This document shows positions 9,401-16,823 of a stretch of DNA of 64,000 nucleotides, piece by piece. The notes under the pieces were generated by a model. The model saw nothing but the letters and a program-made list of their open reading frames with translations, had not been told where the DNA came from and ran no database searches. Origin of the DNA: Bacillota bacterium. Lineage in GTDB: Bacteria; Bacillota; Clostridia; Peptostreptococcales; Acidaminobacteraceae. Within the stretch, counting starts at the first letter, position 1; each line of letters opens with the position of its first letter. The position numbers were made by a program, and so were the translations under genes. The stretch lies in NCBI GenBank assembly GCA_030529225.1, contig JAUMXH010000002.1, positions 86,653 to 150,652 of the forward strand. Reading direction: 5' to 3'.

Positions 9401-9739
9401 GATGGCGACTGGTTTGCGCCGTACCTCAAGGTGGCGAGCGAGAAAAAACTCCTGGATCAAATCGAGTTTGATTTGAGCAAGCAACTGAGCAGGGAGGAAA
9501 TAGCGGCCTTGTCGTATAACTTTGCCAAAATCCATCCCGCATTTCAGGACGTAGCCGAAAAGAGCGCGACCCTTACGGACGGGGACTTGATTGACAATCG
9601 TTATAAAGAAGCGGTCAAACACCTGTTTAACAGGGAGGTTTTGAAAGGAAATCCGGATGGAGCGTTCGCGCCGAAGCAGGCAGTCAAGCGGGCCGAGGTG
9701 CTGGCGATTGTATACCGATTGCTCGCGACTTCCAAGTAG
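6446..9739 (+). CDS. Large secreted S-layer homology (SLH) domain protein
   Basis: A 1097-residue surface protein with a signal peptide (MFKNRFIRSLFAVALALSLL, cleavage near LQADT). A globular domain is followed by a Gly/Asn/Pro-rich linker (about residues 145-180), a further beta domain, and a repetitive region at about 480-700. In that region short units such as VKDGGVLNLMDSSL, VEVRDGGILQV and VELKDGAILENSL recur, which suggests a right-handed beta-helix. A second Gly-Asn linker spans about 779-830. The C-terminus (about 927-1097) carries three degenerate SLH motifs. The last, with GNPDGAFAPKQAVKRAEVLA, is the clearest, and these bind pyruvylated cell-wall polymer. RBS AAGGAGG. No enzymatic motif is recognised, and it may be a structural layer protein or adhesin. 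Confidence 0.85.
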   Translation: MFKNRFIRSLFAVALALSLLLPSIPLQADTKKEITLRGSSYGFTKIARFTLTNFDEVNSVTGVKVNDKSYRKVDNQDSLQEDETYFLNDTDPQVMLRNLKNGDKVELFTKDGFLHIDINNIDAYFGGIHNKRTLKFTFYEDSSNGGDAGNPGEGGSPGDSGNPGDNGGSGDNGTPEQPGGNQLIIHLKPIRQFSNFHIESDVNLNGKISSLSVNHVAYELVTSSYMAWYPQKYYIDGRKIHLSELEHEDVLSLVDLDGNTHSFVYKKVGSNVSLEAIAEAPKPKRLQVRIRGSFEAAMENQKGYDAISGATSGGAIDNQNSNVKVEVFEGDNPEESDWKPLHESKVKQKKLTLILDAESGMEPVYNNLTSALTLRGTPKKAGKYKVKVILEEVGGRTAESNELPFHVYDYNELLIDHFKVENAKKMQDGKYIWDMEPWVIQKFGGEQESVLAPKEIKAWFGSHKSGTYGELGTSVHGEPTQTLIIGEGTNLTLVNMKILSSVKILVKDGGVLNLMDSSLHGKVEVRDGGILQVNYDAHKGKFLTGSSINGQVELKDGAILENSLLYSNTNYLANGELVRQNVNPVVKISGKVRINGKVFVKGDEAPGGIDPNTGKSYKGQPALGLEENAELELLKDAVLGLYGGGKTHLSTQGGAALLLAGGSTVSGEGSLIAIPGNTVYGDGSVAVEGSGTLAAKQLYIQGGNTHDKKAKGGKPLGETVKVDMRVEPVGKLLEGKAGAGQVIDDQPRYWQLILTPPDYEYLKEQENQQPITWKPTEENGGNAGDNGGSVGDNGGSAGNNGGNAGNNGGNANSGNAGNPPSQDTGNANNSGNHSIISDSGSTGGSGSFVPSRPAPKKDGNSDVTIQDAATPLSASEKALKEELEGLTIAEHDRKLIERLLLKEIGNAAFAREISEDALREYAKTVNKVFADESEASWYAKELSAMRLMKLMQGYEDGTMRAENPITGKEYVTILVRAGAWEIEKVDGDWFAPYLKVASEKKLLDQIEFDLSKQLSREEIAALSYNFAKIHPAFQDVAEKSATLTDGDLIDNRYKEAVKHLFNREVLKGNPDGAFAPKQAVKRAEVLAIVYRLLATSK
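8782..8937 (+). repeat. Gly-Asn coding tandem repeat within the SLH protein
   Basis: About 156 bp made of imperfect repeats of a short unit such as AATGGCGGAAGCGCCGG or AACGGCGGCAATGCAGG, encoding GGNAGDNGGSVGDNGG-type linker. A related, shorter repeat occurs at about 6880-6985 (GNPGDNGG type). Confidence 0.8.
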
Positions 9740-9769
9740 TGATTGAAGGCCGTGAAGGCTTTGGAAAAG

Positions 9770-9819
9770 ATCCTTCCGAGGGAGCATTTCACCGTGCTCC
9801 CGGAGGAGGGATTTTTTTT
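9770..9819 (+). terminator. Terminator after the SLH protein
   Basis: A long GC-rich stem (GGGAGCA with TGCTCCC, extended by CCTTCC/GGAGGAGG-type pairing) followed by TTTTTTTT (9812-9819). Confidence 0.85.
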
Positions 9820-9840
9820 GAGCGAGCGAAAGAAAAATGT

Positions 9841-9870
9841 TTGACAAGGAGAATCCCTTTGTAGTATCAT
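9841..9870 (+). promoter_or_regulatory. Promoter for the uracil permease gene
   Basis: TTGACA (9841-9846), 18-bp spacer, TATCAT (9865-9870). The ATG follows 54 bp later. Confidence 0.8.
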
Positions 9871-9924
9871 TGCACGGATGACAAAATAACGGTAGTTTTT
9901 ACAAGACGATAGGAGGTTATTTGG

Positions 9925-11181
9925 ATGGAGAGGAAGATTTATCAAGTAGAGGAAAAAGTTCCTTTTAGTTTGTTGCTTCCGCTTAGCTTGCAGCACACAT
10001 TCGCCATGTTCGGAGCGTCTGTTTTGGTTCCGATCGTGATGGGGATTCATCCCGGAATTGTTTTATTGATGAATGGCGTGGGAACGCTTTTTTTTATACT
10101 TATTACCAAGGGAAAGGCGCCCGCTTACTTGGGTTCGAGCTTTGCCTTTCTGGCGCCGGCAGGGGTAATCATCAGCGCCTGGGGATTTGAATACGCCCAA
10201 GGGGGCTTCATTGTGACCGGACTCTTCGGCTGTATTCTCGCCTTTATTATCAGAAAGTTCGGCACGCGCTGGATTGACGTGGTGCTTCCGCCCGCAGCGA
10301 TGGGTGCCGTCGTGGCCCTGATCGGTCTGGAGCTGACAAAGATCACCGTGACCGGCGGCAAGATCGGCGCCAACCTGATGACCGAAACGGCGACTACAAA
10401 CGACTGGATCGTCTTCCTGGTGACCCTCGGCGTGGCGGTCATCGGCTCGGTCCTCTTTAAAAAGTTTTTCGCGACCATTCCGATTCTGATTGCGATGGTC
10501 GTAGGTTACATCACCGCGGCGAGCCTGGGCATGATCGACTACAGCGCGCTGAAAGAGGCGAGCTTCTTCACCATGCCGGTGTTCCAATTACCGAAGTTCA
10601 GCATTGAAGCGGTGTTCACGATGCTGCCCGCCCTTTTGGTCATCATCGCCGAACACATCAGTCACCAGAGCGTGACGAGCACCATCGTGGGCAAGGACCT
10701 AATCAAGGAGCCGGGCCTCGACAAGACCATCTTCGCGGACAACTTTTCAACGATGATTTCGGGCTTTGTGGGCGGTGTTCCGACCACGACCTACGGAGAA
10801 AACATCGGCGTGATGGCGGTCACCGGTGTCTACAGCGTGCAGGTCATCGGCGGAGCGGCCGTGATCTCCATCCTGATGGCCTTCATCGGACCGCTCTCGG
10901 CCTTTATTCTGACCATTCCGGGGGATGTCATCGGCGGCGTGACCTTCCTGCTCTACGGTATGATCGGGGCATCGGGCATCCGACTCCTGGTAGATAAGAA
11001 TGTCGACTACGGCAAGTCCAAGAACCTGGTTCTGACTTCGGTGATTTTGACCACCGGCCTCAGCGGGATCAGCGTCAGCTTCGCCGGCATCAGCTTGAGC
11101 GGCATGGTCTTATCGAGCGTGGTCGCGGTCGTGCTCAGCCTCTTCTTCTACCTGGTGGACAAGGTCTCTCATACGGCCTAG
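9925..11181 (+). CDS. uraA: Uracil permease, NCS2 family
   Basis: A 418-residue nucleobase:cation symporter with about 14 helices. Family segments are LQHTFAMFGASVLVPIVMG, YLGSSFAFLAPAG, the substrate-site region LLVIIAEHISHQSVTS with the conserved glutamate, and GGVPTTTYGENIGVMAVTGV. The conserved HTFAMFG and TTYGENIG motifs favour uracil over xanthine or urate. RBS AGGAGG. It stands alone between its own promoter and terminator. No PyrR-type attenuator was seen in the short leader. Confidence 0.93.
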   Translation: MERKIYQVEEKVPFSLLLPLSLQHTFAMFGASVLVPIVMGIHPGIVLLMNGVGTLFFILITKGKAPAYLGSSFAFLAPAGVIISAWGFEYAQGGFIVTGLFGCILAFIIRKFGTRWIDVVLPPAAMGAVVALIGLELTKITVTGGKIGANLMTETATTNDWIVFLVTLGVAVIGSVLFKKFFATIPILIAMVVGYITAASLGMIDYSALKEASFFTMPVFQLPKFSIEAVFTMLPALLVIIAEHISHQSVTSTIVGKDLIKEPGLDKTIFADNFSTMISGFVGGVPTTTYGENIGVMAVTGVYSVQVIGGAAVISILMAFIGPLSAFILTIPGDVIGGVTFLLYGMIGASGIRLLVDKNVDYGKSKNLVLTSVILTTGLSGISVSFAGISLSGMVLSSVVAVVLSLFFYLVDKVSHTA

Positions 11182-11250
11182 GCCCCGCGCAGAGGAACCT
11201 CTTTTAGGAAGAAGGCTTGCGACGGATTGCAAGATTTGCATTTTTCAGTA

Positions 11251-11292
11251 AAAAAACGGTAAAAAATGCCGATGTATTTTTTACCGTTTTTT
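11251..11292 (+). terminator. Terminator of uraA, lying directly before the next gene
   Basis: A near-perfect 17-bp inverted repeat, AAAAAACGGUAAAAAAU with its complement, around a short GCCGATG loop. It ends in TTTTTT. It lies only 29 bp before the next start codon, so a promoter for the downstream operon must be upstream of or inside it. Confidence 0.75.
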
Positions 11293-11320
11293 GTATGGGT
11301 GAGAGATAGGAGCTTTAACT

Positions 11321-12787
11321 ATGGGAGAAATGAAATCTAAATTGTCAATCTTGCTGGCGCTCTTTTTGCTGATTTTTACTGCCGGATGCGGGGAATCTCC
11401 GGAGGCGGTCAAAAAGGCGAGGACGCCGCTTGTCATAAATGTGTGGTCGTACTACACGTCGAGTACGAAGGACGCCTTCGACAGCCTGGTTAGCGAGTTC
11501 AACGAGAGCGTCGGAAAGGAATACAAGATTACCGTGAAGCACGAGACGATCGGAAGCCTCAGGGAGCTGAACCACGCTCTGATGAGTTCCGCGCTCGGCG
11601 AAGCCGGATCGATGCGCATGCCGAACCTCTTTATCAGCTACAAAGGGGTTGCGAAGGATGTGGAGAAGGAAATCGAACTGATCGACTTCAACGAGTATTT
11701 TTCAAAGGAAGAAAAGGAAAAATATGTTGACAGTTTTGTGGAACTGGGTAAGGTTGAAGGAGGAAAACGGGATCGATTGATTATGCTTCCGTTCGGAACC
11801 TCGACTACGGTCTTGATGATCAACGAAACCGACTTTGCCCCGCTCGAAGCGGCGATCGGCGTGGGCTACGAGGACCTCAAAACCTACGAGGGCCTGGCAA
11901 AGGCTGCGCAAAAATACTACGAGTACACCGATGCCAAGACTCCGACCAAGAACGACGGCTTGGCCCTCTTCGGATTGGACTCGGTTCCGAACTACTTCTT
12001 TGAGGCCCTCAAACAGCAGGGGGCAGACCTCTTGAGTGAGAAGGACGGCAAGGTCGTCGCGAACCTCAGCAAGGAGCACGCGAGAAAGATTTGGGACAAC
12101 TACTATGTGCCGATGGTCAAGGGCCACTACGGCAAGTACGGCAAGTTCAGCTCGGAGGACATCAAGATCGGCAAGGTCTTGCTCAGCCTCTGTTCTACGA
12201 CCAGTTCCACCTACTTCCCGGACCAGAAGTTTGTGGGCGACGAGGCCTTCGACATCGATCTGAAGGTGTTGCCGTCTCCGAAGTTTGAAGGCTCTGAAGG
12301 GCTCTTCATCGTGCAGGGCGGCGGTTTGATCGGCGCGAAAAAGTCGAAGGAAGAGGACGAGGCCGCGGTCATGTTCGCCAAGTGGATCACCGCGAGCAAG
12401 AACAACTCGGACTTCACGATCACTTCTTCGTACCTGCCGGTCACCAAGGAAGGCTTTGACGAGGCCTACGTGAGCAAGCACACCAAAGAGAAGGGGCTCT
12501 CTCCGAAGATTGAGAAGACCCTGATCTGCGGGTTCAACCAATATAAGGAAAAGACGTCTTTCTACGTCGAGCCGCTGGACGGCTACGAGGGCGTCAGAAG
12601 CGTGATTGAGAAAGATTTTGGAGACTTCGCGATGAACGATGCCAAGGAGGCTTGGGCCAAAATCCAAGCGGGCGGAGACTACGAGGAGGTCTTGAAGAGC
12701 TATTTGTCGGACGAACACTTTGAGGAATGGTACAGTAAATTTATTCGGGATGTCAATTCCATTTTAGACGATGTAAATAAAGGATAG
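11321..12787 (+). CDS. Extracellular solute-binding lipoprotein (sugar-binding type)
   Basis: A 488-residue lipoprotein with a hydrophobic leader and lipobox-like IFTAGC at about residues 20-25. The fold matches family 1 extracellular solute-binding proteins: PLVINVWSYYTSSTKDAFDSL at the N-terminus, MLPFGTSTTVLMINETDF in the middle and late VMFAKWITASKNNSDF. Such proteins normally feed an ABC permease, but no permease or ATPase lies nearby. Instead the gene ends 7 bp before a membrane GGDEF-EAL gene, so it probably works as the ligand sensor of that protein. The start could be the ATG at 11321 or the one at 11330; the second gives a more typical signal peptide. Confidence 0.85.
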   Translation: MGEMKSKLSILLALFLLIFTAGCGESPEAVKKARTPLVINVWSYYTSSTKDAFDSLVSEFNESVGKEYKITVKHETIGSLRELNHALMSSALGEAGSMRMPNLFISYKGVAKDVEKEIELIDFNEYFSKEEKEKYVDSFVELGKVEGGKRDRLIMLPFGTSTTVLMINETDFAPLEAAIGVGYEDLKTYEGLAKAAQKYYEYTDAKTPTKNDGLALFGLDSVPNYFFEALKQQGADLLSEKDGKVVANLSKEHARKIWDNYYVPMVKGHYGKYGKFSSEDIKIGKVLLSLCSTTSSTYFPDQKFVGDEAFDIDLKVLPSPKFEGSEGLFIVQGGGLIGAKKSKEEDEAAVMFAKWITASKNNSDFTITSSYLPVTKEGFDEAYVSKHTKEKGLSPKIEKTLICGFNQYKEKTSFYVEPLDGYEGVRSVIEKDFGDFAMNDAKEAWAKIQAGGDYEEVLKSYLSDEHFEEWYSKFIRDVNSILDDVNKG

Positions 12788-12794
12788 ACTTGGA

Positions 12795-15700
12795 ATGAAG
12801 CAAAAGAGGGTTTATTCGGCGCGATTTATCGTGACGACCGTTACATTCGCTACCTTGTTGGTGCAGGTTCTTATCTTCTATCTCTCATTCTCGGAGATAG
12901 ATGTCTTTAACATGCTTGAAAATTCCACCTACAGGTACTATAACAACAGGTTGGAGCAGGGCGCCGAAAAACTCGAGAGCAAACTGGTCAAATCGGTCGC
13001 ATCCAGGGAAGTGAAGGAGCGATTGCTCAACGACATTCAGCTCCTCTACCTGTCGAACCAAAAAGGGCTGGTTCCGCTTCATGTGAACGACAAGGTCGCC
13101 AGCGACCTGTTGCAGAATGTGACCAGCACCGAGGCGTCGGGGGCCCTCGTCCTGCTCAACAGGGGCATGCAGGACTCTTCCGCCGAGGAGGACATCTTCT
13201 TCATTCGCGACAGCAACACCGACATCAAGCTGAGGGACAACAGCGACATCATGCTCCAAATGGGGAGCTCAAGCCTGGCCAAGCGCATGAACATCAGTCT
13301 GGACAATACCTGGACGCCCAAGACCGAGATCGGAAAGTACAAGGCGGAAACGATTGCCAAGCTCAAGAGCAAGGTCCGCGAAGACTTTGCAAGAATTGAG
13401 AAAAAGAACGCCGAGGAGCTCGCGTTCTGGCTCGGAAACGTGGATTTGACCGACGACGGCAACGACGGTCTGGTTTACGTGCAACCGATTGTGGACATCC
13501 ATTCGGACACCCTTTACGGGATGCTCGTCTTTGAGTTGAACAGTAAGGTGCTTTCGGAAATCATTGATGTGAATGTGATGCCGTCCGAGTTTTCTTCGGG
13601 CTTTGCGCTGATTCAAAAGGAAAAGCACAGCGGAGAGGCGAGCCCGAACTTCGAGAAGGCCGTTCTGATCGATTACTTTGGCGACCACATCCCGGGAATC
13701 AGCGGGAAGGACAAGATTTCCTACCAAAAAATCAAGAATAAATACAATTCGACCTCGGCCGATTCGAGCGACATGTACCTTCTGGACAGCGGGGAGGGCA
13801 GCGGCATAAACATGTACGGCTTCCCCAAAAAACTCAGACTTTACAACAAGAATTCAACCCACTACGAGCGGGGCTTTTACCTGGTCTTGTTCCTGGCCGA
13901 ATCGAACTTCTACTTTTACCAGAGTGCCTACGTGAAGGGCGTCATCGTATCGATCGTGATCAGTATCCTCTTTGCGGTCCTCTTATCTATGCTGCTCTCC
14001 CACTACCTGACCCTGCCGGTCAGCTCCCTGGTCGGGGAGATCGAGTCGGTCGACATCACCAAAAAGATTCAGTTTAAAAAGACCAGAATCAAGGAGATGG
14101 ACCTGCTGGCGGACCAGATTGAGAACCTGTCCTACAACATCGGGAACTTTTACTTTAAGATGCAGAACCTGATGGAGATGTTCGGAAAGGCGGTCGTCAT
14201 CCTCGAGGAGGACGCTTCGGCCAAGATCGTCTACAAGACCGGCAGAATTTCGGCCATGCTCGGGGAATCGGACAGCGAGGAAGCGCTGATCGAGGAGCTC
14301 AGCAACTACAACTTTGAACTCAAAATGAAAAAGTACTCCAAGGGCAAGCTCATTGAAAATGAGAAGTTCGATGCTTTGGATGTCAAAATTATCGGGATTA
14401 CCAACAGGGACGGCAAGCTCTACCTCAAGTACGAGAAGAAGTACTTTGAGGGCCGCTGGTTCCACATCTATATGGACTACACCCAGGAGTACGACAACAT
14501 CTTAAAGCTCGAGAAGGAGAAGAACTACGACTTTTTGACCTCGCTGCCGAACCGCAAATACTTTAAGGAGCTGGTGACCGAGAGCTTGGAAAAGAACCCG
14601 TACGACAGCTATGCGATGATTATGTGGGATCTCGACAACCTGAAGTACATCAACGATATGTTCGGACACGACTGGGGCGATACTTACTTGAAGGCGACCG
14701 CCGATGTGATCAGCACCCTGGAGGGAGATCCGGTCTATGTTTCGCGCTTCTCGGGCGACGAATTCTTTGCCTTTGTCAAGTTCGATGGCGATAAGGAGGC
14801 GCTCAGAAACAGGCTGAACCTTCTGCAAAATAAGCTTTTGAACAGCAAGATTGAAATTCCGGGTTTTGAGACCATCAAAATCCGGGCATCGGTGGGACTG
14901 TCGTGGTATCCGGACGACGCGAATAACTATGAAGATTTGTATAAGTACACCGACTTTGCGATGTACCAGGCCAAGCACACCAACAAGGGAACCATCGTGG
15001 AGTTCGACGGCGAGCTCTATGAGAAGGAGAACATTGTCATCCTGGGTAAGGAGGACTTGAACAGGCTGATCGAGCAAAAACTCGTGAAGTTCGCCTTCCA
15101 GCCGGTGGTTTCGGTGCGGACCGGAGAGATCTTCGGGTACGAGGCGCTGATGCGCAGTAAGTCGGAGTCAATCGACTCGGTCGACAAGATTATGAAGCTC
15201 GCGAAGCACCAGTATAAGCTGCCTCAGATCGAGAGCCTGACCTTTGAGGGCGTCTTCGATGCGATGGAGGAAAACAAGGTCTTGATCAAGGACAAGAAGA
15301 TCTTCATCAACTCGATTGCCAGCGTCCTGCTGCCGGACAAGCACGAACAGTACGTCAGGGACAAGCTCGCCAAGTACTCGGATCAGGTGGTCATCGAGAT
15401 TACCGAGAGCGAGGAGGTCAACAGCGACGGAATCGTCATCAAGAAGAATTACAGGAACAAGTACGGCACGCAGATTGCGATTGACGACTTCGGTTCGGGA
15501 TACTCGACCGAGACCAGCTTGCTCGAGGTCAACCCCGACTTCATCAAGATTGACATGGTCATCATTCGCGACATCCACAAGGACAAGAACCGCTACCAGC
15601 TCGTGAAGAGCATCGTCGAGTACAGTAAAATCAGGGGCATCAAAATCATTGCCGAGGGCGTGGAGACCGAGGAGGAGCTCTACACCTTGATCGAGCTCGA

Positions 15701-15830
15701 TGTGGATTTGCTCCAGGGTTACTACCTGTCAAAGCCGTCCTTCGACATCAAGGACATCAGCGCCGAGAAGAAGGAAAAGGTGCTGTCGATCGGCAGACGC
15801 ATCCGCGAGGCAAAGGGCGAAAACAAGTAA
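12795..15830 (+). CDS. Membrane GGDEF-EAL cyclic-di-GMP enzyme
   Basis: A 1011-residue protein with TM1 at about residues 11-32, a long extracellular Cache-like sensor region (about 33-378), TM2 (about 380-405), a HAMP-like linker and a PAS-like segment (about 460-560). A GGDEF domain follows (about 575-735, active-site variant SGDEF at 653-657), then an EAL domain (about 755-1000). The EAL catalytic set appears intact: YEALMR (783), FIN, VIEITESEE, IDDFGSGYS (897 on), IKID, AEGVET and QGYY. Both synthesis and hydrolysis of c-di-GMP are therefore possible. It is cotranscribed with the solute-binding lipoprotein. RBS ACTTGGA is modest, suggesting coupling. Confidence 0.93.
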   Translation: MKQKRVYSARFIVTTVTFATLLVQVLIFYLSFSEIDVFNMLENSTYRYYNNRLEQGAEKLESKLVKSVASREVKERLLNDIQLLYLSNQKGLVPLHVNDKVASDLLQNVTSTEASGALVLLNRGMQDSSAEEDIFFIRDSNTDIKLRDNSDIMLQMGSSSLAKRMNISLDNTWTPKTEIGKYKAETIAKLKSKVREDFARIEKKNAEELAFWLGNVDLTDDGNDGLVYVQPIVDIHSDTLYGMLVFELNSKVLSEIIDVNVMPSEFSSGFALIQKEKHSGEASPNFEKAVLIDYFGDHIPGISGKDKISYQKIKNKYNSTSADSSDMYLLDSGEGSGINMYGFPKKLRLYNKNSTHYERGFYLVLFLAESNFYFYQSAYVKGVIVSIVISILFAVLLSMLLSHYLTLPVSSLVGEIESVDITKKIQFKKTRIKEMDLLADQIENLSYNIGNFYFKMQNLMEMFGKAVVILEEDASAKIVYKTGRISAMLGESDSEEALIEELSNYNFELKMKKYSKGKLIENEKFDALDVKIIGITNRDGKLYLKYEKKYFEGRWFHIYMDYTQEYDNILKLEKEKNYDFLTSLPNRKYFKELVTESLEKNPYDSYAMIMWDLDNLKYINDMFGHDWGDTYLKATADVISTLEGDPVYVSRFSGDEFFAFVKFDGDKEALRNRLNLLQNKLLNSKIEIPGFETIKIRASVGLSWYPDDANNYEDLYKYTDFAMYQAKHTNKGTIVEFDGELYEKENIVILGKEDLNRLIEQKLVKFAFQPVVSVRTGEIFGYEALMRSKSESIDSVDKIMKLAKHQYKLPQIESLTFEGVFDAMEENKVLIKDKKIFINSIASVLLPDKHEQYVRDKLAKYSDQVVIEITESEEVNSDGIVIKKNYRNKYGTQIAIDDFGSGYSTETSLLEVNPDFIKIDMVIIRDIHKDKNRYQLVKSIVEYSKIRGIKIIAEGVETEEELYTLIELDVDLLQGYYLSKPSFDIKDISAEKKEKVLSIGRRIREAKGENK

Positions 15831-15836
15831 TGAGCA

Positions 15837-15882
15837 AAACCTCTTTATTGGATACTCTAAAATCCGATAAAGAGGTTTTTTC
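15837..15882 (+). terminator. Terminator after the GGDEF-EAL gene
   Basis: Stem AACCTCTTTAT with ATAAAGAGGTT, internal GGAT/ATCC pairing, followed by TTTTTT. Confidence 0.85.
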
Positions 15883-15972
15883 ATGTTTGTAAAAAACTCT
15901 GTTTTTTGTCGTAACGATAACTAAAAAATATCAGAACTGAATAGAAACGTCTCCTAATTTATCCCCAAGAGA

Positions 15973-15981
15973 TGGTATAAT
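15973..15981 (+). promoter_or_regulatory. Extended -10 promoter for the vanZ-like gene
   Basis: TGGTATAAT is a perfect extended -10. The -35 region is weak. The predicted start falls near 15988. Confidence 0.6.
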
Positions 15982-16012
15982 AAATATGGGGAATAAGTTG
16001 GGGGATTACTCT

Positions 16013-16057
16013 ATGGTTAGATACATAACCGAATCACAACTGGAGAATAATGCTTGA
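16013..16057 (+). CDS. Possible leader peptide overlapping the vanZ-like start
   Basis: A 14-codon frame (MVRYITESQLENNA) begins 8 bp after a GGGGG ribosome-binding sequence. Its TGA (16055-16057) overlaps the ATG of the vanZ-like gene at 16050. An in-frame ATG at 15986 would make it 23 codons. This could couple translation of the downstream gene. There is no evidence beyond geometry. Confidence 0.35.
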   Translation: MVRYITESQLENNA

Positions 16058-16610
16058 TTTTGATATAACAATTATTGGGGTGTTCTTTTTACTATATTTA
16101 ATTATTATTGCTTTTCTGAAGAAGAGAAGCAATAATAATTTTTTGGTTGTGTTCACTCTATTCTATATTTATTTAATTATGGTAATAAAATACACACAAT
16201 TTCCTATTTTTCTAGATGAGTTGTTTATGGATTCTCAAAATTATAAGATTTCATATAATTTAGTCCCTCTTGTCAATTTAAGCTCGGGACAATTTGTTAC
16301 TTCTATGTTAAATGTGCTTTTGTTTTTGCCGTTCGGTTATTTGTTTTTTATCATGTCAAGGTTTCATTTTAAAAAGACTGTACTAGCGGGTTTTTCAATG
16401 AGTTTTCTGATAGAGGTAACACAGGCTGGTATTTCTTTGCTGACACAGGTTGCTTATAGAGTTTTTGATGTGAATGATTTAATCTTCAATACAATCGGAA
16501 CTTTTCTAGGTGTCATTCTATTCCTGATTTTTAATCTATTTGCAAAAAGAGTAGGGCTCGTTTCTTCCTTGAAAAAGAACAGTTTTATGAATTATATAAC
16601 CATGAAATAG
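16050..16610 (+). CDS. VanZ family membrane protein
   Basis: A 186-residue protein with four or five transmembrane helices. The VanZ pattern is clear: NLVPLVNL, the conserved LLFLPFGYLFF, GFSMSFLIEVTQAGISLL and the terminal FDVNDLIFNTIGTFLGVILF. VanZ proteins are associated with low-level teicoplanin resistance and, more widely, with envelope or lipid functions; the biochemical role is unproven. The gene is markedly AT-rich in contrast with its neighbours, and the flanks to about 15890 and 16823 share this, suggesting horizontal acquisition. RBS GGAG lies 4 bp before the ATG. Confidence 0.85.
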   Translation: MLDFDITIIGVFFLLYLIIIAFLKKRSNNNFLVVFTLFYIYLIMVIKYTQFPIFLDELFMDSQNYKISYNLVPLVNLSSGQFVTSMLNVLLFLPFGYLFFIMSRFHFKKTVLAGFSMSFLIEVTQAGISLLTQVAYRVFDVNDLIFNTIGTFLGVILFLIFNLFAKRVGLVSSLKKNSFMNYITMK

Positions 16611-16823
16611 AGTATTGGACTGTATGAAAAAATAATTGGCAGAGGAACTCTACTCCTTACATTCACTCAGGTGACGAAACTGTTCGGAGTGTATATCTTT
16701 TAGAGTGGTTTTTGCTGACAGATAGGGTGAAAGAAATTTGAATATCATCAGCATAGAGATTATTTTTCTTGCTTTTTTTATCATTAGGTTCTAAAATGAA
16801 GTGATAATGAGTTAAGGAATGTT
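16611..16823. other. AT-rich gap between vanZ-like gene and murJ
   Basis: No convincing gene. The vanZ reading frame stays open for 30 codons after its TAG (16611-16703). The murJ promoter occupies 16769-16797. Confidence 0.5.
16769..16797 (+). promoter_or_regulatory. Promoter for murJ
   Basis: TTGCTT (16769-16774), 17-bp spacer, TAAAAT (16792-16797), 26 bp before the murJ ATG, which has TAAGGA as RBS. Confidence 0.65.
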
